Below, piece after piece: positions 41,841 through 50,209 of a stretch of 50,209 bases of DNA. Source of the DNA: Chara braunii (lineage: Eukaryota > Streptophyta > Charophyceae > Charales > Characeae); NCBI GenBank assembly GCA_003427395.1, contig BFEA01000075.1:2939834-2990042 (forward strand). Direction: 5' to 3'. Below the pieces are notes generated by a model. That model ran no database searches, was not told where the DNA came from, and was given only the letters and a program-made list of their open reading frames with translations. The position numbers were made by a program, and so were the translations under genes. Every line of letters starts with the position of its first letter. Within the stretch, counting starts at the first letter, position 1.

Positions 41841-42170
41841 TGTGCCGGACCCGCCGGGATGGCGGTCCGACAGGATGGAAACGAAGGGGTAGAGGAAGGA
41901 GGAAGTGGAGATGGAGCTGGAAGGGACAGCGCAGCTCCGACGCAGACTCAACACCGCACGTACTCCAACAAGTGCAAAAATAATGAATGATGAAAAACAG
42001 ACAACAGCTGGGGTATACCCCCAGCAGACTGACTGACTGGACTGGACTGGCCTGGTACCGACAGTGGTACCGGGCTGTGGGGTCAGGCCACGGCCTGGTC
42101 CCACAGGCCGAACTGGCAAATAGCCAAATAGGCCCTGGCTGTAGGCCAGGGCAGATGGAGGCCTGCTGCA
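41841..42170 (-). repeat. 5' LTR of Ty3 chromovirus
   Basis: This is a 330-bp copy (plus strand starts TGTGCCGGACCC and ends GCCTGCTGCA). It is followed by the target duplicate CTAAT (42171-42175). It should hold the promoter in minus orientation. I do not see a convincing TATA box. Confidence 0.92.
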
Positions 42171-42665
42171 CTAATGAATCTAATAGGAAGCTTGGATACA
42201 CAAATCCCACTCGCCGCCCCACTGCTCCCTCGGTTGTCGCCGCCGTCGTTATCGTGATTGTTGTCGTTCTTGTTGTTATTATTGCTATGGCTGTTGTTGT
42301 TGTTGTTATCACCGTCGCCCTCCTCTCCTCCCCCCCCCCATCCCTGCTCACCGTCGTTGTTGTTATTACTGTTGTTGTTGTTGTTGTTGTGATCGCTCTG
42401 TCCCATCTCAACCATCTCGTTATTGCCACCATCATTGCTGTTGTTGTTGTTTTTGCTGACGTTGTTCTTTCCCATCACGTCCATCTCAACCGTAGTCATC
42501 AGCCCTACCTCCCCCACCCCCACACCCACGTTGTTGTTGTTGTTGTTGCTGACGTCGTTCTCGCCCATCTCGTCCATCTCAGCCGTAGTCATCAGCCCTA
42601 CCTCTGGCAGGAGGTCGTTGTCGTCTTTCTCTCCAATCTCAACCACGTTGTTGTTTCCGCCGTCT

Positions 42666-42733
<68 letters not shown>

Positions 42734-43170
42734 GGTGGTGGTGGTGGTGGTGGTGGTGTTATTGCTGTTGTCACTGGCATCATTCTCTCCCATCTCCACC
42801 ATCGAAGCAATCAGCCCTACCTCCCCCCGCCACTCGCCTGCCTCATGAAGGGCAGCATATTCCCTGTCTTCAGTGGCCTGCTGAGGCTGAGGGTCATCGT
42901 CAGCAACAGGAGTTGTTCTTGTCGTTGTCTTTACTGCAATCGCTTTTGTGTATGTTGTTGACATCGCCGGTGCTATCGCCGTTGCCATCTGCCCCCACCC
43001 CACTTTCCACCCGCCTGCATCACCGAGGGCGTATTCCCACTCGCTGCCCTGATAATCACTTTCGAATTCACACTCCTCACATACCGAATTGATGGTTGCA
43101 AAGTAGCCGACGACGTCTTCATCATCCTGGTCGCCAGTTTCGCAGCCGACGACGTCTTGAATTCTTGATC
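42171..43170 (-). CDS. Upstream part of a gene split by the Ty3 insertion; acidic and Asn/Thr-rich
   Basis: A minus-strand frame is open from about 43170 (after a TGA) to the retrotransposon edge. It begins acidic (GDQDDEDVVGYFATINSV, FESDYQGSEWEYALGDAGG), then carries three or four related blocks such as EVGLMTTVEMDVMG and VEMGENDAS separated by Asn and Thr runs from a GTT/GTG microsatellite. It ends GICVSKLPIRFI at the insertion point. Across the target site the frame continues at 31170 into a splice donor. A different frame from an ATG at 43308 has similar wording (VDVVNYFANLCAVYVDGV), so an upstream duplication or frameshift is likely. I do not recognise the protein. Open frame through the microsatellite alone would mean little. 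The support comes from the parts outside it and the splice junction. Confidence 0.45.
42655..42760. repeat. (GTT)n/(GTG)n microsatellite
   Basis: About 17 GTT units followed by about 13 GGT units on the plus strand, with shorter GTT runs on both sides between 42240 and 42560. On the minus strand they read as Asn and Thr codons. The 324-codon Val-rich plus-strand frame through it is an artefact. Confidence 0.9.
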
Positions 43171-43309
43171 CTGCTCATCATCGCCGCTTACCCCATCCAC
43201 GTAGACTGCGCAAAGATTTGCAAAGTAATTGACCACATCCACCTCATCTTGCCCATCATCATCTGCATGCCAGATGTCATCATCAGTGTGAAAGGACGTT
43301 ATCTCCATG

Positions 43310-44838
43310 TTGTATCTCCCTCACCAGCTCCATCTCAAACCCAGATAGCTGCGGCCCTATACGTGTCCTCATCATTCTCACGGCTGGCGCTACCCCTGCC
43401 CGCGAATCACGGTCCTTCACGACACCAACAGCGGGTGCCACGTGGCCAATGAAAGAGCCACGCACATCTGCCGGGCGTGCACCACAGGCCCAGCAGCCGG
43501 GGAGCTCCTCTCCCTGGGCGCTAGTCTTGCCGGGAGGACTGGGCCTTACGGTCCGCCGGCATCAGGGCGCTAGCGCTAGCGCAGCTCATGGCCAGCCCCG
43601 TTCCGTTGATTGAAACCGAATGGTGCGGGTTCCTCACTTTCCCCTTCATGCTTAGTCCGTTTGGCAGTGTATTGTTTTCACCTCCCTTGTTCCTTTCTGC
43701 CCTGTTTTGCCGGCTCTTATGATTTGCTTGGTCTTCATTTAGCTGTTCATCACATGTGATTTGTATTGCTATTGATTCTCTGCCAGAAAAAAAAAGAAAG
43801 ACGGGGGCAGCTATGCGGCGGTCACAAAGAAGTTCGTAAAAAATGCATTCCAAACAGGGTTTAGCACTTCAATCACGGGACTCACGGCCCAAGTTTGACA
43901 TGCAGTTGAGTCACGAACCAGTTACACGTGGCAGTTTCAGTTACCAGTCCAGTGGCAGCTCGAGTTTCATATGTCGAAATCGGGCGGCCACTGTACTGCT
44001 AACTGAAAAACTCGCAACCATGACTAAATAGTCATTTCCCAACCCGAATTTCCAAACCGTGACTGAACTGCCAGCCCTAACTTCAACTGCATTCCGAACT
44101 TCCAACCGGACTGGACTGCAGAAACCGTGTTCCGAATGCATTTCGAAATTTTCGATACTCTTACCCCGACCGCGCCATAGCTTTCTCAGAAAAAAAATTA
44201 GCCCCCTTAGGCGCCATGCAAGGATGCCATGCGCACATGTATTGAGGCAAAGGACCTTGACAATAAAACTATGATATGAGTGCAGCGCACATGGGTGATC
44301 ACTGATCACATCCCCCACCACAACAGGCCTGCTGCACATGCATGATGCATGATGGCATGCCCCATCCCTACAGCTGACAGTGAACACACAAAAAGTGTTC
44401 CAGCTCACAACATTGCCCTACACGTTCACCCTGGGCTTTCAAAAAAAAAAAAAAAAAAAAAAAAAAAGTTGACGAGGGCGTGCTCACACCAGGACCTCCT
44501 TGACTCAATTAAATTTTGGCCTCAGACGTGCTCGGATGCATCCTGCCAAGTCATTCTGCTAGTTTTCCCTAAGGAAATTCTTGCTCAAAATATAACCCTT
44601 CAGTGTTTGTCATAGTTTACGAAACCAATGGGTCCTAAAGAGCTACTAGGGAGCCAAAAAAAAAAGAAAAACGAAACCCTTTACTACAACAGGATAAATA
44701 GCAGGCATAATAATGGTTCATCATGACTGCCATTGTCCACCAACACACAGGAGATCGGGCCCCACTTGACTACAATTGCCTCCCCCAACCCCACTCTCCC
44801 CTTTTCTTTTCCCTGTGTGGGTAGCGCTAAGTTGCTAA

Positions 44839-44873
<35 letters not shown>

Positions 44874-45270
44874 AGCTCAACATATCCGGTAGCACCCACA
44901 AACATTATAGCCCCATTGCAATTGATGGTAAACCTTGCATGGACCCTTTTTTTGTTTTTATTCAATTGTTTTTTTTTTTTCACCCCCCGCGCACCCCCCC
45001 CCCCCCCAAAAAGCGGGGACAGCGCGTCACTAGGGGGGGTGATTCAAATCATCATTGGGCAGCCTGGGAATGGTAAAAGCATCCCCAACATTGAGGATTT
45101 GCCTTGATTCACGACTCCTTTCTTTTTGTGGGAACCAATACCTTTGCAGTAAGAACACCCAAGTTCAGATGCTGAACTAGTTTGCACAGAAATGAGGATG
45201 ATGGTCGATGAGGGACAGCAGTGGATGGATGACCCGAGTTATATATGGATAGGGGCCGTCCCCAGTGTAC
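43310..45270. other. Unassigned sequence with homopolymer runs
   Basis: No supported gene. It contains a perfect 16-bp palindrome GCGCTAGCGCTAGCGC (43567-43582), a degenerate run of ACTG/CAGT-type words (43870-44110), A27 at 44441-44467 and T31 at 44841-44871. The homopolymers probably mark short retroinsertions whose bodies I cannot delimit. Confidence 0.5.
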
Positions 45271-45277
45271 GCCTTCG

Positions 45278-45512
45278 AACGGAAATCCGACGATCAAAAT
45301 CAGATCCTGGTAAACATGTACCTCCAGTCAGTCACAGGCATCAGATCTCAAATTCTAGACCTAGGCATAGCCCTGTGAGGAATAGATCTTACCAGACTAT
45401 GTCGGTCTTTGTACGGAAATCTGACCACCAGAAGCAGATGGTAAAAGTATTCCTCCAATCACAGGCATCCAGTTCCAAATCCTAGATAGTCACCTAGACA
45501 TAGTCTTGTGGG
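45278..45512. repeat. Two-copy degenerate direct repeat, about 134-bp spacing
   Basis: The segment starting ACGGAAATCCGAC (45279) recurs as ACGGAAATCTGAC (45413). Further shared words are CAGATC/CAGATG, CACAGGCATC, CAAATTCTAG / CAAATCCTAG and GACATAGTCTTGTG-like. About 75% identical by eye. Confidence 0.7.
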
Positions 45513-46420
45513 CCCTGCCTATAGTACTCACAAGGGTTTCCAAGCCCATGGTCTAAACTAAGCTCTCTCTGTCAGGTATCGCCTATCTGGGGCCATCATC
45601 ATAGCGATAGTCGGGAAAAAATGAAAGAGAGGGAAAAACATGACGCTTAAGAGCAATCACCATGGAAGGGGGGCTGTGAGAATGAAAACTTAGGGAGAAC
45701 TTTTGCTTAATCTGAAAACTTCAAAACTGTTATTTTTATTTTAGGGATGGCAAGCTGTGAATTTCATATCCATCCTCTTTGGTGTTACCTATTGTACCTT
45801 TCATGGCCTTCTGGCTAAGATCAGGTGTAGTACCTGTCCAGTTCTTCCAGACTTGAGGACCACATGTGACTACCGGTAGCGATGGGATATGTGGCATGGG
45901 ACACACTATCTTTTCTTCTTTTTCTTTTTCTTTTTTTTTTTCTTTTTCTTTTTAATAAATAAAAGCCCAGGTTGTTGTAGAGGCTGGGTTACAGACATAT
46001 GAGAGTCACCTTCTGCACTCGGCCATGTGGTAGAGGTCCCCTAATCCTATGGGACTCCCTCCCAACCTACCTCTTTTGTAACATTCCGCCTCTTCGAGAT
46101 CATTACTTCCCAGTAGGCGAGTACCCACTTTTTGTTTTTTTCTCAAGTACCCACCTATACTGGGCTCTGACCGGTGGCCCTGGCTGAATGATCCAAAATC
46201 CATCCATTGAAAGGAAACTGAGGCTGGACACACATGTCATCCCCCTTGTTTAAAACAAAACGACAAAGACAAAACAAAGAAGGTATATGTTCTGATCAGT
46301 TTCATATCTGACCTGGAGCGAGATCCCACTAGCGATGTATGTGGATTAGTGTGACGGGTGTGGGACGGGTGGGGGACAGGTGGGTGGCAGCGTGAAATAG
46401 GGAAGATAAACGCAACAAAA
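45513..46420. other. Unassigned sequence, with the repeat shared with 12,500
   Basis: A C/T-rich run (45912-45952) is followed at 45,961 by AAAAGCCCAGGTTGTTGT, the second copy of the repeat at 12,500. No gene is seen. Confidence 0.5.
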
Positions 46421-46422
46421 CC

Positions 46423-46910
46423 TTTTTTTTTTTTTTTTTTTGAAAACTACACTATGCTCTTCTCTCAAATTCTTTTTTGACTTTCACTACCTTCCTACCA
46501 CTACTACTAAGACTATATAGAGGGGACCCCTGCAAGCACAGGGCCTCGCAAACGAGGTAATTCATGTTGCCCCCCGCCCCAACAGCGGTGGTCAGAGATG
46601 GGGTGGGGCTGCCGGTGGGGGTCAGGCTAACGCAAAGACCGAGCATTTTGCCAGTAGCTGCACCTCCCTTTCCCATCGGCCCCCACCCCTCATCGAGTAG
46701 CAGCCGAGGCTAAAGCCAACACTCTCCCACACACCACACACAACCCACTCATGCTCACACTCACACCCGTGTTCGTCATAGACCCCGCTAATACCGATCA
46801 GGGGTATCCAGAGGACTATCACAGTCCGTTTGCACTAAGTGCGCCGCAGGCCGCCACAGGGCTTGAACCCACAACCTCCTGAATGCCACTTGCATGAAAC
46901 ATTTCATGAC
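46423..46910 (-). mobile_element. Candidate tRNA-derived SINE, about 490 bp, with A-tail
   Basis: On the minus strand the head contains CAGGAGGTTGTGGGTTCAAG followed by CCC (about 46885-46863), which is like the 3' half of a tRNA with a full B box. The body runs about 420 bases without coding sequence and ends in A19 (complement of T19, 46423-46441). The A box is not clear, so the 5' end may be truncated. Confidence 0.5.
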
Positions 46911-47225
46911 CAAACAAATGAAGAAAAAACTGCTAAAAAAGAAAAGAAAGTGCTTTTCTCACAGATGGTGTCTGCTCCAGGCGGGGTGTCAGATGTCAGG
47001 GTATGATTCACTGACCATGGCTGTGGCAGTCAAGACGACTGCATGTGAGCGGGCACGAGGACCATATTCATTGACAACAGTCTGAGGCTTCCTTGAAATA
47101 GGCCGCAGTGCATGCTGTTTGGTTGTTCTGCCACAAATTCTCTTTGGCAAAGGAGGGCAAGAGTAACTCCATACACCATTTGCTGTAGGTCAGGGGATCA
47201 AACCCTCCCTAACCACAATCAATTT

Positions 47226-47325
47226 CCAGCAATGAAGCCATTCGTCTTTGCCTTCACCTTGAGTGAAACGTGTGTCCAGCGATGAAGCCATTCGTCTTTG
47301 CCTTCGGCGTGAGTGAAACGTGTGT
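47226..47325. repeat. 50-bp tandem duplication
   Basis: Two units starting CCAGCAATGAAGCC (47226) and CCAGCGATGAAGCC (47276), 46 of 50 bases alike. It is a recent local duplication in otherwise unassigned DNA (46910-47880), in which I see no gene. Confidence 0.95.
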
Positions 47326-47884
47326 GATTTCACGAACCAAAAAACTTGGTTCTGATTTCACGCAAGTTTGGGACAGCCACAGGACCTCAACAACAAAAAC
47401 AACGAAAAACCTACCAATGGGAGAGCAAAAGAAAACATCCTTTTCCCGGGCTTAACTCGCAAAAACAGGCTACCGCTGATTTCCTGCCAAATCCACGTTG
47501 CCTGACAGTCACACACCTTAAACACTAATCCACATACATCGGTAGAGGTATCTCACTCCTGTGGTCCACAGGACCTAGAAGGAAAAAAAGAATACAAACA
47601 AAAAGGGAAAAACACCAGGGTTGGGCACCCTTCTCTGCACCTCTGACAGTTTTTCAATTAATACAATTAAACCACCAATACCTTCCCCATATGTAGGCCG
47701 CGGGCATTGCATTCCGGCTCAAAAATCAAGACTGGCCGCTGATTCGATTTATCGGCAGCCGCCCTTCCGTTTCAGGCCAGTGGGTTACCTGGCGCGCCTC
47801 AGAAAAAATAGCTGGGAGAGGGACTGGTGGTTTAATGAATCGTACCTGTGTATCAAGTGGGCTGTTTAATGAATTGTACTTGCG

Positions 47885-48030
47885 TGGCAAGTGGGCTGTG
47901 GTTCACTGGTTAGGGCACCCATTGTCAATGCGCATTGTGGTTTGAGGGTGTGGGTTCAAAACTCCATACCTTTGTGCAGAGACACCAGAGGGTGTTCAAA
48001 ACTCCATACCTTAGTGCATGGTCACTTGCA
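47885..48030 (+). ncRNA. tRNA-derived SINE head with duplicated B-box region
   Basis: TGGTTCACTGGTTAGGGC at 47899-47916 is a good A box and GGTTCAAAACT at 47953-47963 a near-consensus B box, 54 bases apart. The stretch GTTCAAAACTCCATACCTT is repeated 41 bases later (47995). Stems of a cloverleaf are not kept. This is SINE-like and not a tRNA gene. Confidence 0.6.
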
Positions 48031-48580
48031 TACCCCTTGGGCTGATGCAGGTAAGCCATTACAGGCACTGCTTGCGCACCACCCAAGGGTTGTCCACGAT
48101 CGTGTATGTCGGGTCTCGATGCTGCGTGGGTTGGCCTATCATCTCTTCAAGAACACAGTTCCCTCTACATAGTACTGTACATATCTGGCCTTCGGGCACA
48201 TACATCCTGCTATACAGCTACACAGAGCATACATAGCCTTCGCGCATACACAAAAACATGGCTTGTGAACATACACAGCCTATGGTGTCGCCACAAATAC
48301 ACTTACAAGGGGTGTTTGTCCGTGTTTTTTGCAGCTCGCATAAGCCGCATCTGTAGTGATGATTGAGGCAGTGGCACATTTAATTTTACTCAGTCCGCAG
48401 CCGACTCTCAGAGGCCAGAACGGCGAGCACGCCTGTGGTTAGGTCAGAGAGTATGTGGGTGTGCACACCACCAGCAGAGTGAACCCCCTTACCTACCCAT
48501 ACCTCACCCAATTCCACTAGAGAAGGCAAACCATGTCCTTCCACTGCCCCCGTCTAGAGAAGCCACCATTTCTTTGTTGA
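48031..48580. other. Unassigned sequence
   Basis: It may include the body of the SINE just upstream. Words with ACATAC and CATACACA recur between 48170 and 48300. No gene or tail is clear. Confidence 0.4.
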
Positions 48581-48870
48581 TCGCTGCGCCGATCCCCACT
48601 GCCCGAGCATGCAAGGTAGGCAGACAAGGGGACTGGTAAGACCCCACCCAGAGGGCCCTGGGAGGTGGATCCCAGAGGACCCTTCGCTGGAAGGATGGGT
48701 GTTCAGAAGGCAGGCCATCAATAAGCCTGGAGCACGGACATGGGAGGGGGAGGGACAGCCGGGGAAGTCCCTTGTGAATTGTACCACAGCACAGACAGGA
48801 CGACACCTGGCCACTCATCAAACTGATGGAAACCGCTTCAACGGGAATGCCCAACGATGAAACAGTAAAC
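48580..48870 (+). pseudogene. Fragment of LINE ORF1 (post-zinc-knuckle segment)
   Basis: The plus-strand frame from about 48570 reads CADPHCP, the tail of a zinc knuckle, then RGLVRPHPEGPGRWIPEDPS and GWVFRR. This matches the corresponding part of the ORF1 at 8.6-10.1 kb (GLVKPHPDGRGRWVPEDPS, GWVFHR) at about 70% over 50 residues. The rest of the LINE is missing on both sides. It shows that this LINE family has more than one copy nearby. Confidence 0.8.
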
Positions 48871-49220
48871 GGAAGGAAAGACGCGGCGGGAAGACCCGAA
48901 TTCTCGATCCCTGAATGTAGCACGAGACATACAAAGTAAGTTGGCGGCGCGGGACGACCGGTAGCACCGCTGTCGCGCCCCCACCATTTCCAAGGCCTGG
49001 TTCGATGTCCCTTCCCGGGCCGAGTGCAGTTGGTTGGTGGACTGGCAGGCTGTCTGTTCAGGAACTGAACTGCAATTGGTCCCTGTGCAGGAGAAATATC
49101 GTCTGCACGAGATTGTGCTAGCGCGGCGACTGATCAGCAACGAAATACATCAACGAGAGTAGGATGCCAAATCCTCCCATCAGCGGATCTCAAGAGTCCA
49201 TCCAACAAGCACTCAGTCCA
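48871..49220. other. Unassigned sequence
   Basis: Nothing is recognised between the LINE fragment and the satellite array. Confidence 0.4.
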
Positions 49221-49224
49221 CTTG

Positions 49225-50209
49225 ATCATACTAGCAGGGCGCTCGCTCTAGGGTCTTCATCTCAATAGGGCGCGCACTCTAAAGGCAATACCAAATATGG
49301 GAGAGCATGAGAGCACTAAAGTAGCGATGTCGAGTTTGGGCGCGCACGGGCGCGCACTCAAATAGCAATACCAAGCTTAGGCGTGCATGGGCGCACACTC
49401 TATCGGCCAAACTGAAACTGGGCGCGCGCTCAATCAGCAATGCCAAGCTTCGGCGCACATGGGCGCGCACTCTATCGGTCAAACTGAGACTGGGCACGCA
49501 CTCAAACAACAATGCCAAGCTTGGGCGCGCACTCTATCGGTCAGACTGAGACTGGGCGCACACTCTAACAGCAATGCCAAGCTTGGGCGCGCGTGGGCGC
49601 GCACTCTATCGGTCAAACTAAGAATGGGCACTCACTCAAACAGCAATGCCAAGCTTCGGCTCGCATGGGTGCGCAGTCTATCAGTCAAACTGAGACTGGG
49701 CGCGCACTCAAACAGCAATGCCAAGCTTGGGCACGCATGGGCGCGAACTCTATCGGTCAAACTGAGACTGGGCGCGCACTCAAACAGCAATGCCAAGCTT
49801 GGGCACGCATGGGCGCACACTCTATCGGTCAAACTGCGACTGGGCGCGCACTCAAACAACAATGCCAAGCTTGGGCGCGCATGGGCGCGCATGGGCGTGC
49901 ACTCTATCGGTCAAACGGAGACTGGGCGCGCACTCAAACAGCAATGCCAAGCTTGGGCGCACATGGGCGCGCCCTCTATCGGTCAAACTGAGACTGGGCG
50001 CACACTCTAACAGTAATGCCAAGCTTGGGCGCGCATGGGCAAGCACTCTATCGGTCAAACTGAGACTGGGCGCGCACTCAATCAGCAATGCCAAGCTTGG
50101 GCGTGCATGGGTGCGCACTCTATCGGTCAAACTGAGACTGGGCGCGCACTCAAACAGTAATGCCAAGCTTGGGTGCGCATGGAAGCGTACTCTATCAGTC
50201 AAACTGAGA
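49225..50209. repeat. 72-bp satellite array, at least 12 units, runs off the window
   Basis: AAGCTT occurs once per unit at 49373, 49445, 49517, 49579, 49651, 49723, 49795, 49867, 49949, 50021, 50093 and 50165. Spacing is 72 bp except one 62 and one 82. A unit reads AAGCTTGGGCGCGCATGGGC, then GCGCACTCTATCGGTCAAAC, then TGAGACTGGGCGCGCACTCA, then AACAGCAATGCC. The 10-bp changes remove or add one GCGCATGGGC step. Earlier bases (49225-49370) hold decayed units. Several frames on both strands lack stops because of the unit sequence, so the long open frames here are not evidence for a gene. Confidence 0.95.

Larger units (their letters stand above)
31171..42170 (-). mobile_element. Full-length Ty3/gypsy chromovirus, decayed, with 5-bp TSD CTAAT
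   Basis: Two direct LTRs (31171-31522 and 41841-42170), each TG...CA, enclose gag, protease, RT, RNase H, integrase and a chromodomain read right to left. CTAAT stands immediately before 31171 and immediately after 42170 as the target duplication. The primer-binding site is at 41828-41839. This order and the chromodomain place it in the plant chromovirus branch of Ty3 elements. Multiple in-frame stops and frameshifts make it non-functional, although the chromodomain frame is intact. The LTRs are about 92% identical by my count, ignoring a 22-base gap. The leader between primer site and gag is 2.2 kb and contains other repeats. Confidence 0.95.

Noticed and set aside
41987-42961. 324-codon plus-strand frame rich in Val
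   Set aside because: It is the translation of the GTT/GGT microsatellite and of LTR sequence. The opposite strand carries the better coding signal.
49387-50202. Long open frames on both strands with a 24-residue repeat
   Set aside because: They follow from a 72-bp unit lacking stops in several frames. The 10-bp indels switch frames without harm, so no single protein is maintained.

Overview
The window is eukaryotic and consists almost entirely of repeats. Its gene content is transposable-element genes in different stages of decay, plus one probable host gene. The clues point to a streptophyte (land plant or charophyte alga). There is a chromodomain Ty3 retrotransposon whose primer-binding site matches plant initiator tRNA-Met, a plant-type telomere motif (CCCTAAA) in its leader, an L1-type LINE with an EN, RT and zinc-finger layout, and PIF/Harbinger and CACTA-like DNA transposons. 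Several Myb-like and Harbinger segments remind me of repeats in the Chara braunii genome. That is recollection, not a search result. Three single N positions (576, 610, 697) suggest a draft assembly.

Layout. 1-1.9 kb: unassigned DNA with a 33-bp TATA-containing tandem repeat and a degenerate two-copy repeat. 1.9-10.6 kb: a decayed LINE on the minus strand (ORF1 with CCHC knuckle, a second ORF overlapping it by ATGA, then endonuclease, reverse transcriptase and terminal zinc finger). 10.6-13.25 kb: purine-rich DNA, A-tailed fragments, a tRNA-like Pol III unit and two dispersed repeat families. 13.27-29.89 kb: a region bounded by similar inverted ends. It holds plus-strand ORFs (13.8-14.9 and 27.1-27.6 kb) and a minus-strand Harbinger transposase next to the right end. 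I read it as one old Harbinger element swollen by insertions: a second Myb-like pseudogene, an 84-base C tract, a CACTA-like MITE, hairpin repeats and two adjacent satellite-like arrays. 29.9-31.17 kb: hairpin repeats and the downstream part of a split gene.

31,171-42,170: a complete chromovirus on the minus strand with two LTRs (about 92% alike by eye), a 5-bp target duplication CTAAT, the initiator-Met primer site, and broken gag, protease, RT, RNase H, integrase and chromodomain. It sits inside an open reading frame. When the flanks are read across the target site, the minus-strand frame stays open and runs into a good splice donor and a 65-bp intron. 42.2-50.2 kb: the upstream part of that interrupted gene with Asn/Thr microsatellites, two tRNA-derived SINE candidates, a fragment of the same LINE family, short tandem duplications, and a 72-bp satellite that runs off the end of the window.

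Nothing here works as an operon or host pathway. The biological story is nested transposition and decay. Many of the nonsense codons in the Ty3 element and one Myb-like gene look like CAG to TAG, which is what CHG-context cytosine methylation would be expected to produce.
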